From positions 50,758 to 114,757 of the forward strand of contig CALXBN010000036.1 in the NCBI GenBank assembly GCA_944386555.1: a stretch of 64,000 bases of DNA, in the 5' to 3' direction. Source of the DNA: an uncultured Ruthenibacterium sp. (GTDB taxonomy: Bacteria; Bacillota; Clostridia; Oscillospirales; Ruminococcaceae). Made by a program: the position numbers and the translations under genes. This document shows, in pieces, positions 8,094 to 15,779 of this stretch (within the stretch, counting starts at the first letter, position 1; each line of letters starts with the position of its first letter). Under the pieces are notes generated by a model. It saw only the letters and a list, made by a program, of their open reading frames with translations. It was not told the DNA's origin and searched no databases.

Positions 8094-8210
8094 ATGGATC
8101 AAGTGATTCAGTCCCTGTGGGTTATGCTGATGGGCATGGTGGGCATCGTTTTGGTGATGGCCATCATCAGCCTGGTGGTTACGCTGCTGAACAAAATGTT
8201 CTCCAAATAA
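8094..8210 (+). CDS. 38-residue membrane micropeptide, OadG-like
   Basis: A short gene with AAGGAGGA 6 nt before its ATG. The product begins MDQVIQSLWVML, has a single hydrophobic span at about residues 8-32 and ends in a short Lys tail (NKMFSK). That is the layout of the membrane anchor of OadG-type gamma subunits, which hold the decarboxylase alpha and beta subunits together. It lies 40 nt after the beta subunit and just before a strong terminator. It lacks the hydrophilic C-terminal extension of full gamma subunits, so it is a minimal version or an unrelated small partner. Confidence 0.7.
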   Translation: MDQVIQSLWVMLMGMVGIVLVMAIISLVVTLLNKMFSK

Positions 8211-8267
8211 AACCGCCTTGTTTCAGGCGGCGCAGTGCTGCTGCGCGCCTGTGCCGGTAAAATTCAT

Positions 8268-8299
8268 AAAGGCCGCCGCGCTTCGGTGCGGCGGCCTTT
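8268..8299 (+). terminator. Terminator after the decarboxylase genes
   Basis: Perfect 12-bp stem 8268-8279 / 8288-8299 with a GCTTCGGT loop; flanking AAA/TTT pairs extend it and TTG-TT follows. Confidence 0.8.
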
Positions 8300-8322
8300 G
8301 TTGGGTAAGGGAGGTGCCTGCT

Positions 8323-10401
8323 GTGCGCCGGCTGTTTTTTATATGGAAGGACGGCTTTTTGGCAGGTAAACAGTGCCTGTGTGCCGCCGGCCTGCTGGTC
8401 TGGCTGGCCCTGGTATGTTTGTCCGGCGGCAGCACGGCCGATGCCGGGCTCATTGCGCTGTGCGCCGCGCTGTACCTGTATTTCCCGGGCTGCTTGTTCG
8501 CGCGGCTGTCCGGGGTGCAGCCGCTTCTGGCGGTGGGCCGCGCCCCGCTGGCTATTCTGTACGGCACGGGCTTTTTTGCGGCGCTGGCCTGTGTGTGTAT
8601 CCGGTTGAATTGCCTGTGGCTGCTGCGGATGCTGCCGCCGATTTTGGCGGCAATTGATCTGCTGGCAATGGAAAAACTGGATCTGCGCGCGGCTTGCCTG
8701 AGGGTGAAAAGCAACGGGGACTTCTGGTGCCGGGCCGCGCTGTGGGGCGTTTTGACGGCGCTGTTTGCCCTGATGGTGTCGGTAAAGAACGCCCATCCAT
8801 CGGCGGCAGGGGCCATCGTACCCAATCAGGATGTGCTGTGGAACATCGGCAACGCCGAGTCTTTTGCCCTGGGCTTTCCGCCGCAGGATATTCGCTTTTC
8901 CGGCATCCGGCTCTCTTATCACTATCTCACCGAGCTGGTATGGGGGGCACTGAGCATCGTGTCCGGTGTGTCCTGCTGGGACATCATCACGCTGTACGGC
9001 GGGCCTTTGGTGCTGGCGGCACTGGTGTGCTGTGTTTATGCGCTTGGTATGCAGTTTTATGCCGGGAACCGAAATAAAGCGCTGGCTTTTGTGGCCAGCC
9101 TGTTTCTGTTTAACTGTGCCAGTCTGGGCACGGCACTGCGCAACGGAACCGGGATCTTCGGCAACACCAATCTGATGCACCTGATCACCAATGTGAACAG
9201 CCAGGCTACGGCGCTGATCTTCATCAGCCTGTTTGCTGTTTTGCTGTTCGCGATGGCGGCGCGCGGATTTGACGTAGGGCTGCGCTGTCTGGCCACCTTT
9301 CTGTGCTGTGCGGTGATGATGTGCTTTGCCAAGGGGCCGGCGGCAGCCATTGCAGTGTGCAGCTTTGTCATCACCATGGGCTTTGTGCTGACCCGCCGGC
9401 CTCGGTGGATGCAGGCCCTGGCCAGCCTGGCGGGCGTGGCAGTGGTGTTCGTCCTCATTTACCGGTTTGTCTTTTCCTCGGGGGCCAACAACAGTGTGCA
9501 CCTGGGCATCAAGACTCTGGAGGCTTCGCCGGTATACGCGGCATTGGCCGGGGTGCGCGGATTCAATGCCGTTACCTGGTGGGTGTGCGCGGTGCTGGCC
9601 TGCGTGGGGCAGTGCCTGTGTATGCAGCCCTTTCAGTTCCCGTTGTACCTGCGCGGCCTTTGGCGGGACCTGCGCGGCCTTTGGCGGCTGCCGGCGCCCC
9701 GGCTGTTTGCCAACGGTATGGTGGCCGGCGGCTGGCTGGCATATTTCCTCTTCTGGCATCCTTCGTCCAGTCAGCTGTATTTTGCCCTTATCGCCATCTT
9801 TTTTATGAACCTGCTGGCGGTGGACCAGCTGCCCGCTGCGGCTGCAGGGCTGAAAAGGGGCCTGCTTGCCAAATGGGCGGCTGTGGGCGGCGCTGTGGGC
9901 CTTGCCACCACGCTTGTACTTGTGGTAAACTTTACAGGCAGCGGTGTGCGGCAGCTGGGGCGGAACTTGGACCTCATCTCCAAATATCCCTATGTGAGCA
10001 CCGCTACGGCGGGGGATGAGGCAGCGGCCGATTGGCTGCGGGCGAACACGCCCAAGGACGCCGTATTTGCAACGAACCGCATCCACAGCATGGCCGGCGC
10101 GTCCGACGGGATTTCCAGCCTGTATACGGCGCTGTCAGGCCGGCAGGCTTATATGGAAGGTTACACCTATGCCGTCACCAACATGGGGGTATCCCAGCAG
10201 CTGTTGACAGAAAAGCAGACAATAAACGGTGCGCTTTTCTCGGCAGATACACCGCCTGAACAGGCCGCGGCACTGTGCCGGGAGCAGGGAATCGACTATC
10301 TGGTGTTTTCTGCACAATACCCCGGCCAGACCAGCCAGCTGTCAGCCTTTGCGCTGGTGTACGAAAACCCTGATGTGCAAATTTATCAGTTGAGTGAGTA
10401 G
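8323..10401 (+). CDS. Large polytopic membrane protein, possible GT-C type
   Basis: A 692-residue protein with roughly 11-13 hydrophobic spans over the first 550 residues and a C-terminal soluble part of about 110 residues. That part contains WLRANTPKDAVFATNR and a YMEGYTYA stretch, features common in uncharacterised lipid-linked sugar transferases and oligosaccharide polymerase-like proteins. No catalytic motif is clear enough to name an enzyme. The GTG at 8323 is the best start, with GGGAGG about 8 nt upstream and just after a terminator; the open frame before it runs through that terminator. The ABC-F gene starts 2 nt after the stop, so the two are co-transcribed. Confidence 0.75.
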   Translation: MRRLFFIWKDGFLAGKQCLCAAGLLVWLALVCLSGGSTADAGLIALCAALYLYFPGCLFARLSGVQPLLAVGRAPLAILYGTGFFAALACVCIRLNCLWLLRMLPPILAAIDLLAMEKLDLRAACLRVKSNGDFWCRAALWGVLTALFALMVSVKNAHPSAAGAIVPNQDVLWNIGNAESFALGFPPQDIRFSGIRLSYHYLTELVWGALSIVSGVSCWDIITLYGGPLVLAALVCCVYALGMQFYAGNRNKALAFVASLFLFNCASLGTALRNGTGIFGNTNLMHLITNVNSQATALIFISLFAVLLFAMAARGFDVGLRCLATFLCCAVMMCFAKGPAAAIAVCSFVITMGFVLTRRPRWMQALASLAGVAVVFVLIYRFVFSSGANNSVHLGIKTLEASPVYAALAGVRGFNAVTWWVCAVLACVGQCLCMQPFQFPLYLRGLWRDLRGLWRLPAPRLFANGMVAGGWLAYFLFWHPSSSQLYFALIAIFFMNLLAVDQLPAAAAGLKRGLLAKWAAVGGAVGLATTLVLVVNFTGSGVRQLGRNLDLISKYPYVSTATAGDEAAADWLRANTPKDAVFATNRIHSMAGASDGISSLYTALSGRQAYMEGYTYAVTNMGVSQQLLTEKQTINGALFSADTPPEQAAALCREQGIDYLVFSAQYPGQTSQLSAFALVYENPDVQIYQLSE

Positions 10402-10403
10402 CG

Positions 10404-12305
10404 ATGTTATTACAAGTACAACATTTGAAAAAGTATTTTGGCGCCGATGTATGCCTGGAAGATATCAGTTTTTCTCTGGACAGCCAGGATCGCGTGGGTG
10501 TCATCGGTGAAAACGGCGCGGGCAAGACCACGCTGATCAAGTGCATCACCGGCGAATATGATCCCGATGAGGGCGAGCTGGCTTTCGCACGGGGTACAGC
10601 GGTGGGATATCTGGAGCAAAACAGCGTACTGGATCCCTCCCGCACGGTGTACGGGGAAATGGAGCATGCCTTCCAGCCTGTATTGGACGCCATGGCGGAG
10701 ATGAAGCTTCTGGAAGCCCGGATGGCCCAGACGCCCGGCGATGATGCCCTGATGGAGCGCCATGGGCAGCTGCAGGCCGTGGTGGATGCTGCCGACGGTT
10801 ACAATATGGATACCCAGATCAAAAAGATCCTCTCCGGTATGGCATTTCCGCCGGAGACCTATCAGAAAAGTGCGGCTGTGCTCTCCGGCGGTGAGCACAC
10901 CCGCCTGTGCCTGGCCAAGCTGCTGCTGCAGAAGCCGGATTTGCTGATTCTGGATGAGCCCACCAACCATCTGGACTTCGCCACAATGGAGTGGCTGGAA
11001 AACTATTTGAAAACTTATCCCGGTGCGATCCTGGTAGTCAGCCATGACCGTTATTTCCTGGACGCGGTGTGTACGCGGATCTTCGAGCTGGAAGATCACG
11101 GCCTCACTGCCTATAAAGGCAATTATTCGGCCTACCTTCCCCAGAAGGAGGCAGCCGTGGCGCTGCAGCAAAAGCAGCACGAAGCCGACATGGAAAAGGC
11201 GGCCAAGCTGGAAGATTATATTGCCCGGAACCTGGTGCGGGCATCCACGACCAAAATGGCCCAGAGCCGCCGCAAGCAGCTGGAGAAGATGGAAATCACC
11301 CAGGCACCCAAGACCCGCCATACGGAGCTGAAATTCCGCTTTGAATTTGATGTAACACCCTACAGCGAGATCCTCACAGCCAAAAATATCGGTGTGGCGC
11401 TGGGCGGCCGGCAGCTGATCGAACACCTGGATTTGCAGATAAAACGCGGCCAGCGGCTGGTGATCGCCGGGCCCAACGGCGCGGGCAAATCCACCCTGCT
11501 GCGGGTTTTGGATGGAAAACTGCGCCCGCAGCAGGGCCTGGTGCGCCTGGGGGCCGGCGCCAAGCCCAGCATTTTTGAACAGCAGCAGCTGCGCCGGGGC
11601 GGTACCGTGATCAGCGCCATTTGGGACAAGTATCCCCGTATGACAGAGCTGGATGTGCGCAGCCATCTGGCCAAGCTCAATTTCCGCGGCGAAGATGTGT
11701 TCAAGCCCTGTGCGGCGCTCTCCGGCGGCGAGCTGGCCCGCTTGCGCTTTGCGGAGATCCTGCTGGAGCGGCCCAATCTGCTGTTCCTGGACGAGCCCAC
11801 AAATCATTTGGATATCTATACACGGGAGAGCCTGACGGCAGCTTTGGCGGCCTATGAGGGCACTTTGCTGCTGGTAACCCATGACCGTTATCTGATGAAC
11901 AGCCTGGCCTGCCCGATCCTGTATCTGGAAAAAGGCAAGGTGTCTTTCTTCGACAGCTACGACGCTCTGATGCACCGGGGCGAGGCGGCCAAGGTTCAGC
12001 CTGCTGAAAAAAAAGAGACAGCCCGGCCTGCCTACGGCAAGGAACAGCGCCGCCGCCGCGCCCAGCTGCGGGAGCGTGTGAAAGCCCTGGAGGACGAATT
12101 GGAGCAGCTGGCCCTGAAAATCATGGAGCTGGAAGAACAGGTGAACAACCCGGAGGTGCTGCGGGATCACATCCGCCTGCAGGAAGTGTGCGACGCGCTG
12201 GATGATGCGCGTTTCCGTCAGGAAGAGGCGCTGGATGAGTGGCAGCAGGCCGCTGAGGAACAGGAAGCTTGGGAACAGCAGGAGGCAGAGGAGGGCAGGG
12301 CCTGA
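10404..12305 (+). CDS. ABC-F family ATPase, Uup/YdiF type
   Basis: A 633-residue soluble protein with two ABC domains and no membrane segment. Walker A motifs are GENGAGKTT (about residue 38) and GPNGAGKST (about 355). Signatures are LSGGEHTRL and LSGGELARL, and Walker B motifs LILDEPTNHLD and LFLDEPTNHLD keep both catalytic glutamates. The inter-domain linker and the basic/acidic coiled coil at the C-terminus (about 550-633) fit the Uup/YdiF branch of ABC-F factors, which act on ribosomes or branched DNA. It lacks features that would single out an antibiotic-resistance factor. It lies 2 nt after the membrane protein gene and ends at a terminator. Confidence 0.9.
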   Translation: MLLQVQHLKKYFGADVCLEDISFSLDSQDRVGVIGENGAGKTTLIKCITGEYDPDEGELAFARGTAVGYLEQNSVLDPSRTVYGEMEHAFQPVLDAMAEMKLLEARMAQTPGDDALMERHGQLQAVVDAADGYNMDTQIKKILSGMAFPPETYQKSAAVLSGGEHTRLCLAKLLLQKPDLLILDEPTNHLDFATMEWLENYLKTYPGAILVVSHDRYFLDAVCTRIFELEDHGLTAYKGNYSAYLPQKEAAVALQQKQHEADMEKAAKLEDYIARNLVRASTTKMAQSRRKQLEKMEITQAPKTRHTELKFRFEFDVTPYSEILTAKNIGVALGGRQLIEHLDLQIKRGQRLVIAGPNGAGKSTLLRVLDGKLRPQQGLVRLGAGAKPSIFEQQQLRRGGTVISAIWDKYPRMTELDVRSHLAKLNFRGEDVFKPCAALSGGELARLRFAEILLERPNLLFLDEPTNHLDIYTRESLTAALAAYEGTLLLVTHDRYLMNSLACPILYLEKGKVSFFDSYDALMHRGEAAKVQPAEKKETARPAYGKEQRRRRAQLRERVKALEDELEQLALKIMELEEQVNNPEVLRDHIRLQEVCDALDDARFRQEEALDEWQQAAEEQEAWEQQEAEEGRA

Positions 12306-12312
12306 ACTGCCG

Positions 12313-12347
12313 GGCGCGAAGCGCGGGCGTTTCGCGCCTTTTCTTTT
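12313..12347 (+). terminator. Terminator after the ABC-F gene
   Basis: Stem 12313-12320 / 12331-12338 (GGCGCGAA with TTCGCGCC) followed by TTTTCTTTT. Confidence 0.8.
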
Positions 12348-12385
12348 CCAATATCCCTGATAGAGCCGGGAACCGCTGCGTTTTG

Positions 12386-12414
12386 TTGATTATTCAGCTG
12401 GAATGGTGTAAAAT
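12386..12414 (+). promoter_or_regulatory. Promoter of the 4,6-dehydratase gene
   Basis: TTGATT (12386-12391), 17 nt, TAAAAT (12409-12414); the coding start lies about 40 nt downstream. Confidence 0.6.
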
Positions 12415-12451
12415 ATAATAGATCTTTCGTCGTTCCGGGAATGTACAAAGT

Positions 12452-14335
12452 TTGGTGATTGATTTGAAAAATTACTTGGCTGAATTTGCCCAGCGGTTTC
12501 GCAAACAGATTTTGATCGTGTTTGACGTGATGGTGGTGACGATGTCATATCTGCTGCCCTGGGTACTCATCCAGGGCCGCACGTCCTTTACTGATCACAA
12601 CAGCCTGCTGATTGCCAGCTGCTTTTTCTTTGTATGCTGCTATGAGATCGTCTACGGTTTAATGGGCATGTACGACAGCCTGTGGCGCTATGCCGAAATT
12701 GTGGAGTTCTTCCGACTGTGTGTGGCTTCGGTGACGGCTGTGGCCATCTTTGTGGCGGGAACGCTGCTGATGTGGGGCATCGAGCGTCGGGTACCCATTT
12801 CGGTATATTTCATCAGCGCGCTGTTTGCCTCATCGCTGACGCTGTATTCGCGCCTGACTTACCGCATGTACCGCAATACCACCCTGGCCAAGCGCAGGGT
12901 GGCCCGCCGGCGCACACTGATGATCGGCGCAGGTGATGCGGCCAGTACGCTGCTGCATGAAGTGGCCAAGAACAAGGCGCCGGACATGAACATCATCTGC
13001 TGTGTGGACGACGCGCCGGAAAAGGTGGGCCGTTCCATCATGGGCGTCAAAATCATGGGAACTACCGCCGACATCCCCCAATTGGTGGAGCAATGCGAGA
13101 TTGAGACCATTCTGCTGGCCATTCCCACCGTGGACGATGAAAATCGCCGGCGGATCCTGAGCATCTGCAACAAAACCAAGTGCAATGTGCGCATTCTGCC
13201 GGATATCGTGAAGATGATTTCCGACGGAAAAGATTTCCTTTCCCGTGTGCGTGACGTCAAGGTGGAGGACGTGCTGGGCCGTCCGGAGATCGAGCTGGCT
13301 GACACCTGCAACAAGCTGGTGCGTGATAAGGTCGTTCTGGTCACAGGCGGCGGCGGTTCCATCGGAAGCGAACTGTGCCGGCAGATTGCCGCCGGCCGTC
13401 CCAAACGGCTGATCATCGTGGATATTTACGAAAACAGCGCCTATTCGATCCAGCAGGAACTGCTTCGCCGTTACGGCAGCGGGCTGGATCTGGAGGTGTT
13501 CATCGCCTCTGTGCGGGACTCCAAAAAAATGGATGCGCTGTTTGAACGGCTGCGCCCGGATGTCGTGTTCCATGCAGCTGCCCACAAGCATGTGCCTCTG
13601 ATGGAAGATTCCCCGGAAGAAGCGGTGAAAAACAATGTGTTCGGCACTTACAACGTGGCCGTTTCGGCCCAGAAGTACGGGGCGGAACGCTTTGTGCTGA
13701 TCTCTACGGATAAAGCGGTGAATCCTACCAATGTGATGGGCGCCACCAAGCGCCTGTGTGAGATGATCGTGCAGGCGCTGGCCCAAAAAAGCAACACCAA
13801 ATTCGTGGCGGTGCGCTTTGGCAATGTGCTGGGTTCCAACGGATCGGTGATTCCGCTGTTCAAGGAGCAGATCGCCGCAGGCGGGCCGGTCACCGTCACC
13901 CATCCGGATATCGTGCGCTATTTCATGACCATTCCCGAGGCTGTCAGCCTGGTGCTGGAAGCCGGCGAGATGGGGGAAGGCGGAGAAATCTTCGTGCTGG
14001 ATATGGGCAAGCCGGTGAAAATACTGGATTTGGCAGAAAACCTTATCAAATTGTCGGGCCTGATCCCTTATCGGGACATCGAAATCAAATTTACAGGCCT
14101 GCGTCCCGGCGAAAAACTGTATGAAGAACTGCTGATGGACGAAGAAGGCGTGCGCAAAACAGACAACCGCAAGATTTATGTGGGTTCGCCTTTGGCGCTG
14201 AACAAGGATACGTTTTTTGATCACCTGGCCAGCTTAAAAGCCATTGCGTATTCCAATAACAGCGACAATCTGGTGCAGGCACTGGTGGATATGGTGCCGA
14301 CGTTCACACACGAAGTGCTGCACCGCGCGTCATGA
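12452..14335 (+). CDS. Membrane UDP-sugar 4,6-dehydratase (CapD/PglF/WbpM type)
   Basis: A 627-residue protein. The N-terminal ~135 residues hold four membrane spans. A first Rossmann-like region (MIGAGDAAS) follows, then the catalytic SDR domain with the NAD loop GGGGSIGSELC. The active-site strand STDKAVNPTNVMGATK has Met in place of the usual Tyr, as in WbpM/PglF dehydratases that make UDP-4-keto-6-deoxy-GlcNAc. A phosphoglycosyl transferase gene lies 27 nt downstream, the usual partner for starting a surface glycan. The start is uncertain: TTG 12452, GTG 12455 and TTG 12464 are all in frame and none has a strong ribosome site. Confidence 0.85.
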   Translation: MVIDLKNYLAEFAQRFRKQILIVFDVMVVTMSYLLPWVLIQGRTSFTDHNSLLIASCFFFVCCYEIVYGLMGMYDSLWRYAEIVEFFRLCVASVTAVAIFVAGTLLMWGIERRVPISVYFISALFASSLTLYSRLTYRMYRNTTLAKRRVARRRTLMIGAGDAASTLLHEVAKNKAPDMNIICCVDDAPEKVGRSIMGVKIMGTTADIPQLVEQCEIETILLAIPTVDDENRRRILSICNKTKCNVRILPDIVKMISDGKDFLSRVRDVKVEDVLGRPEIELADTCNKLVRDKVVLVTGGGGSIGSELCRQIAAGRPKRLIIVDIYENSAYSIQQELLRRYGSGLDLEVFIASVRDSKKMDALFERLRPDVVFHAAAHKHVPLMEDSPEEAVKNNVFGTYNVAVSAQKYGAERFVLISTDKAVNPTNVMGATKRLCEMIVQALAQKSNTKFVAVRFGNVLGSNGSVIPLFKEQIAAGGPVTVTHPDIVRYFMTIPEAVSLVLEAGEMGEGGEIFVLDMGKPVKILDLAENLIKLSGLIPYRDIEIKFTGLRPGEKLYEELLMDEEGVRKTDNRKIYVGSPLALNKDTFFDHLASLKAIAYSNNSDNLVQALVDMVPTFTHEVLHRAS

Positions 14336-14362
14336 TGCCTGCAGGCACGAAGGAGGAGTGCG

Positions 14363-14959
14363 ATGTATCGGCGCATCATCAAACGGGCGCTGGACTTCCT
14401 GATCGCCCTGGGCGGGACGGTCGTCCTCAGCCCGGTGCTGGCAGTGCTGGCGCTATGGGTCAAATGTGATTCCCCGGGGCCGGTGCTGTTTCGGCAAAAA
14501 CGGGTGGGAAAGGATAAAACCTATTTTCAGATTCTCAAATTCCGCACCATGTATGCAGATACGCCCAAGGATGTGCCCACCCATCTTTTGCGCAACCCTG
14601 AGGCAATGATTACCCGAAGCGGCCGCGTCTTGCGCAAGACCAGTTTGGATGAACTGCCCCAGCTGTTCAACATCCTGGCCGGGCAGATGAGCGTGGTGGG
14701 CCCGCGGCCGGCCCTGTGGAACCAGGAGGATCTGATCGCCGAGCGGGACAAATACGGCGCCAACGCCCTGATGCCCGGCCTGACCGGCTGGGCCCAGGTG
14801 AATGGCCGGGACGAACTGCCTATTCCCGTCAAGGCTCAGCTGGACGGTTATTACGCCCGGCATATCAGCTTTGCGCTGGACGTGAAAATCTTCTTCAAGA
14901 CCATTGCCAATGTTCTCACGGAGAAAGGTGTGGTAGAAGGAGGTACCCACGGCCAATGA
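14363..14959 (+). CDS. Phosphoglycosyl transferase (sugar transferase, PglC/WbaP C-terminal type)
   Basis: A 198-residue monotopic membrane enzyme. An N-terminal re-entrant hydrophobic helix (about residues 11-34) precedes the catalytic domain. The domain carries KFRTMYADTP, TSLDELPQLFNIL with the Asp-Glu catalytic pair, and MSVVGPRPAL, all diagnostic of the bacterial sugar transferase family. These enzymes move a sugar-1-phosphate from a UDP-sugar to undecaprenyl phosphate. With the upstream dehydratase the pair probably makes and loads the first sugar of a capsule, exopolysaccharide or glycoprotein glycan. Its AAGGAGGAG site is strong and a terminator hairpin follows the stop. Confidence 0.9.
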   Translation: MYRRIIKRALDFLIALGGTVVLSPVLAVLALWVKCDSPGPVLFRQKRVGKDKTYFQILKFRTMYADTPKDVPTHLLRNPEAMITRSGRVLRKTSLDELPQLFNILAGQMSVVGPRPALWNQEDLIAERDKYGANALMPGLTGWAQVNGRDELPIPVKAQLDGYYARHISFALDVKIFFKTIANVLTEKGVVEGGTHGQ

Positions 14960-14980
14960 GAGCGAACGCTGGGATGCAAA

Positions 14981-15007
14981 AGCGGCGGCCTGCTTTGGGC
15001 CGCCGCT
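14981..15007. terminator. Terminator between convergent genes
   Basis: A 10-bp stem (14981-14990 / 14998-15007), extended by A/T pairs (AAAAGCGGC...GCCGCTTTGC), lies between the sugar transferase and the minus-strand membrane protein. Confidence 0.7.
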
Positions 15008-15055
15008 TTGCGCAGATTCGGTTGTCGGCCGCCGATTGGCCGTTTTTGGGGGCGC

Positions 15056-15601
15056 TCAGGGAGAATGGGCGGCATTCTGCGGCCCTTGCAGACGGGCTGC
15101 AGAAAACAGGCGGCCGCGGGTGAAAGTGCAGCCAATGAAGGTGAGCAGGACGGCAGCGGACAGCCAGTCGCCGAAGGGAAAGCCGGCCAGGAAAGCGTTG
15201 ACGGCCGGGGCGGCCAAGGCGGTGACGAGGCTGCAATAGCCCAGGACAATTTCCGCAACCAGCACAGGGCGGAACACTGTTTTCCAGCCCCGGTAACGCC
15301 GCCAGGCAGCTGCGCAGGCGGGATTGCCGTGCACGGCGGCGTCCTCGGCATCAATGCGCTGCCAGCGGAACAGGAGATATGCGCTCAGCGTCAGGTTGTA
15401 GGCCCAGCCCAGCCCCTGATAGAAAGGCCCCCACTGGGCCGCCAGAAGATCGGCGCTGACGGGTTCGCCGGCCGAGGCGCCGGAAAACACCTGTACATAC
15501 ACCACCAGAAAACTCCCCAGTTCGGCTGCAATTGCCAGGATCCACAGCGCGAACAGCAGGTTTTCCGCTTTACGGCTATAAAAACGGCCCATGCCGCTCA
15601 T
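15056..15601 (-). CDS. Four-span membrane protein of unknown function
   Basis: A hydrophobic protein of about 181 residues with four predicted membrane helices. They lie at about 15-38, 55-78, 115-135 and 140-160 and are joined by a basic loop (WRRYRGWK). I do not recognise the family. The frame opens at ATG 15673, but a TATAAT box (15678-15673 on the minus strand) overlaps that codon, so the transcript would start inside it. ATG 15601, with GGAAGAAAGAG upstream, is therefore preferred. It is convergent with the sugar transferase and shares its terminator; nothing ties its role to its neighbours. Confidence 0.65.
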   Translation of the reverse strand: MSGMGRFYSRKAENLLFALWILAIAAELGSFLVVYVQVFSGASAGEPVSADLLAAQWGPFYQGLGWAYNLTLSAYLLFRWQRIDAEDAAVHGNPACAAAWRRYRGWKTVFRPVLVAEIVLGYCSLVTALAAPAVNAFLAGFPFGDWLSAAVLLTFIGCTFTRGRLFSAARLQGPQNAAHSP

Positions 15602-15779
15602 CTCTCTTTCTTCCGCGATGGCGTGTATGGCGGCGAGACAGGCTTGGCGGATAGCCGCCTTTTCTGATTTCATTATAACATAGCGCCAAAAAAATCAACG
15701 ACAGAACCATCTTATTGTAAAAGACGCCGGTACCCGGGCAGCTCGTGCGCCGGCGCCCTTGCCTTGAGGAGGAATTGCC

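Noticed and set aside
9656..9690. Short direct repeat (CTGCGCGGCCTTTGGCGG twice) as a possible repeat element
   Set aside because: It lies inside the membrane protein gene and encodes LRGLWRD/LRGLWRL; a small in-frame coding duplication, not a CRISPR or mobile repeat.
8179..10086. A 635-codon minus-strand frame opposite the polytopic membrane protein
   Set aside because: Composition (Gln/His/Arg-rich, no hydrophobic core) is typical of an antisense shadow; it also runs through the terminator at 8268-8299.
15602..15673. ATG 15673 as the start of the minus-strand membrane protein
   Set aside because: A TATAAT box overlaps that codon, so the transcript would begin downstream of it; ATG 15601 is preferred.
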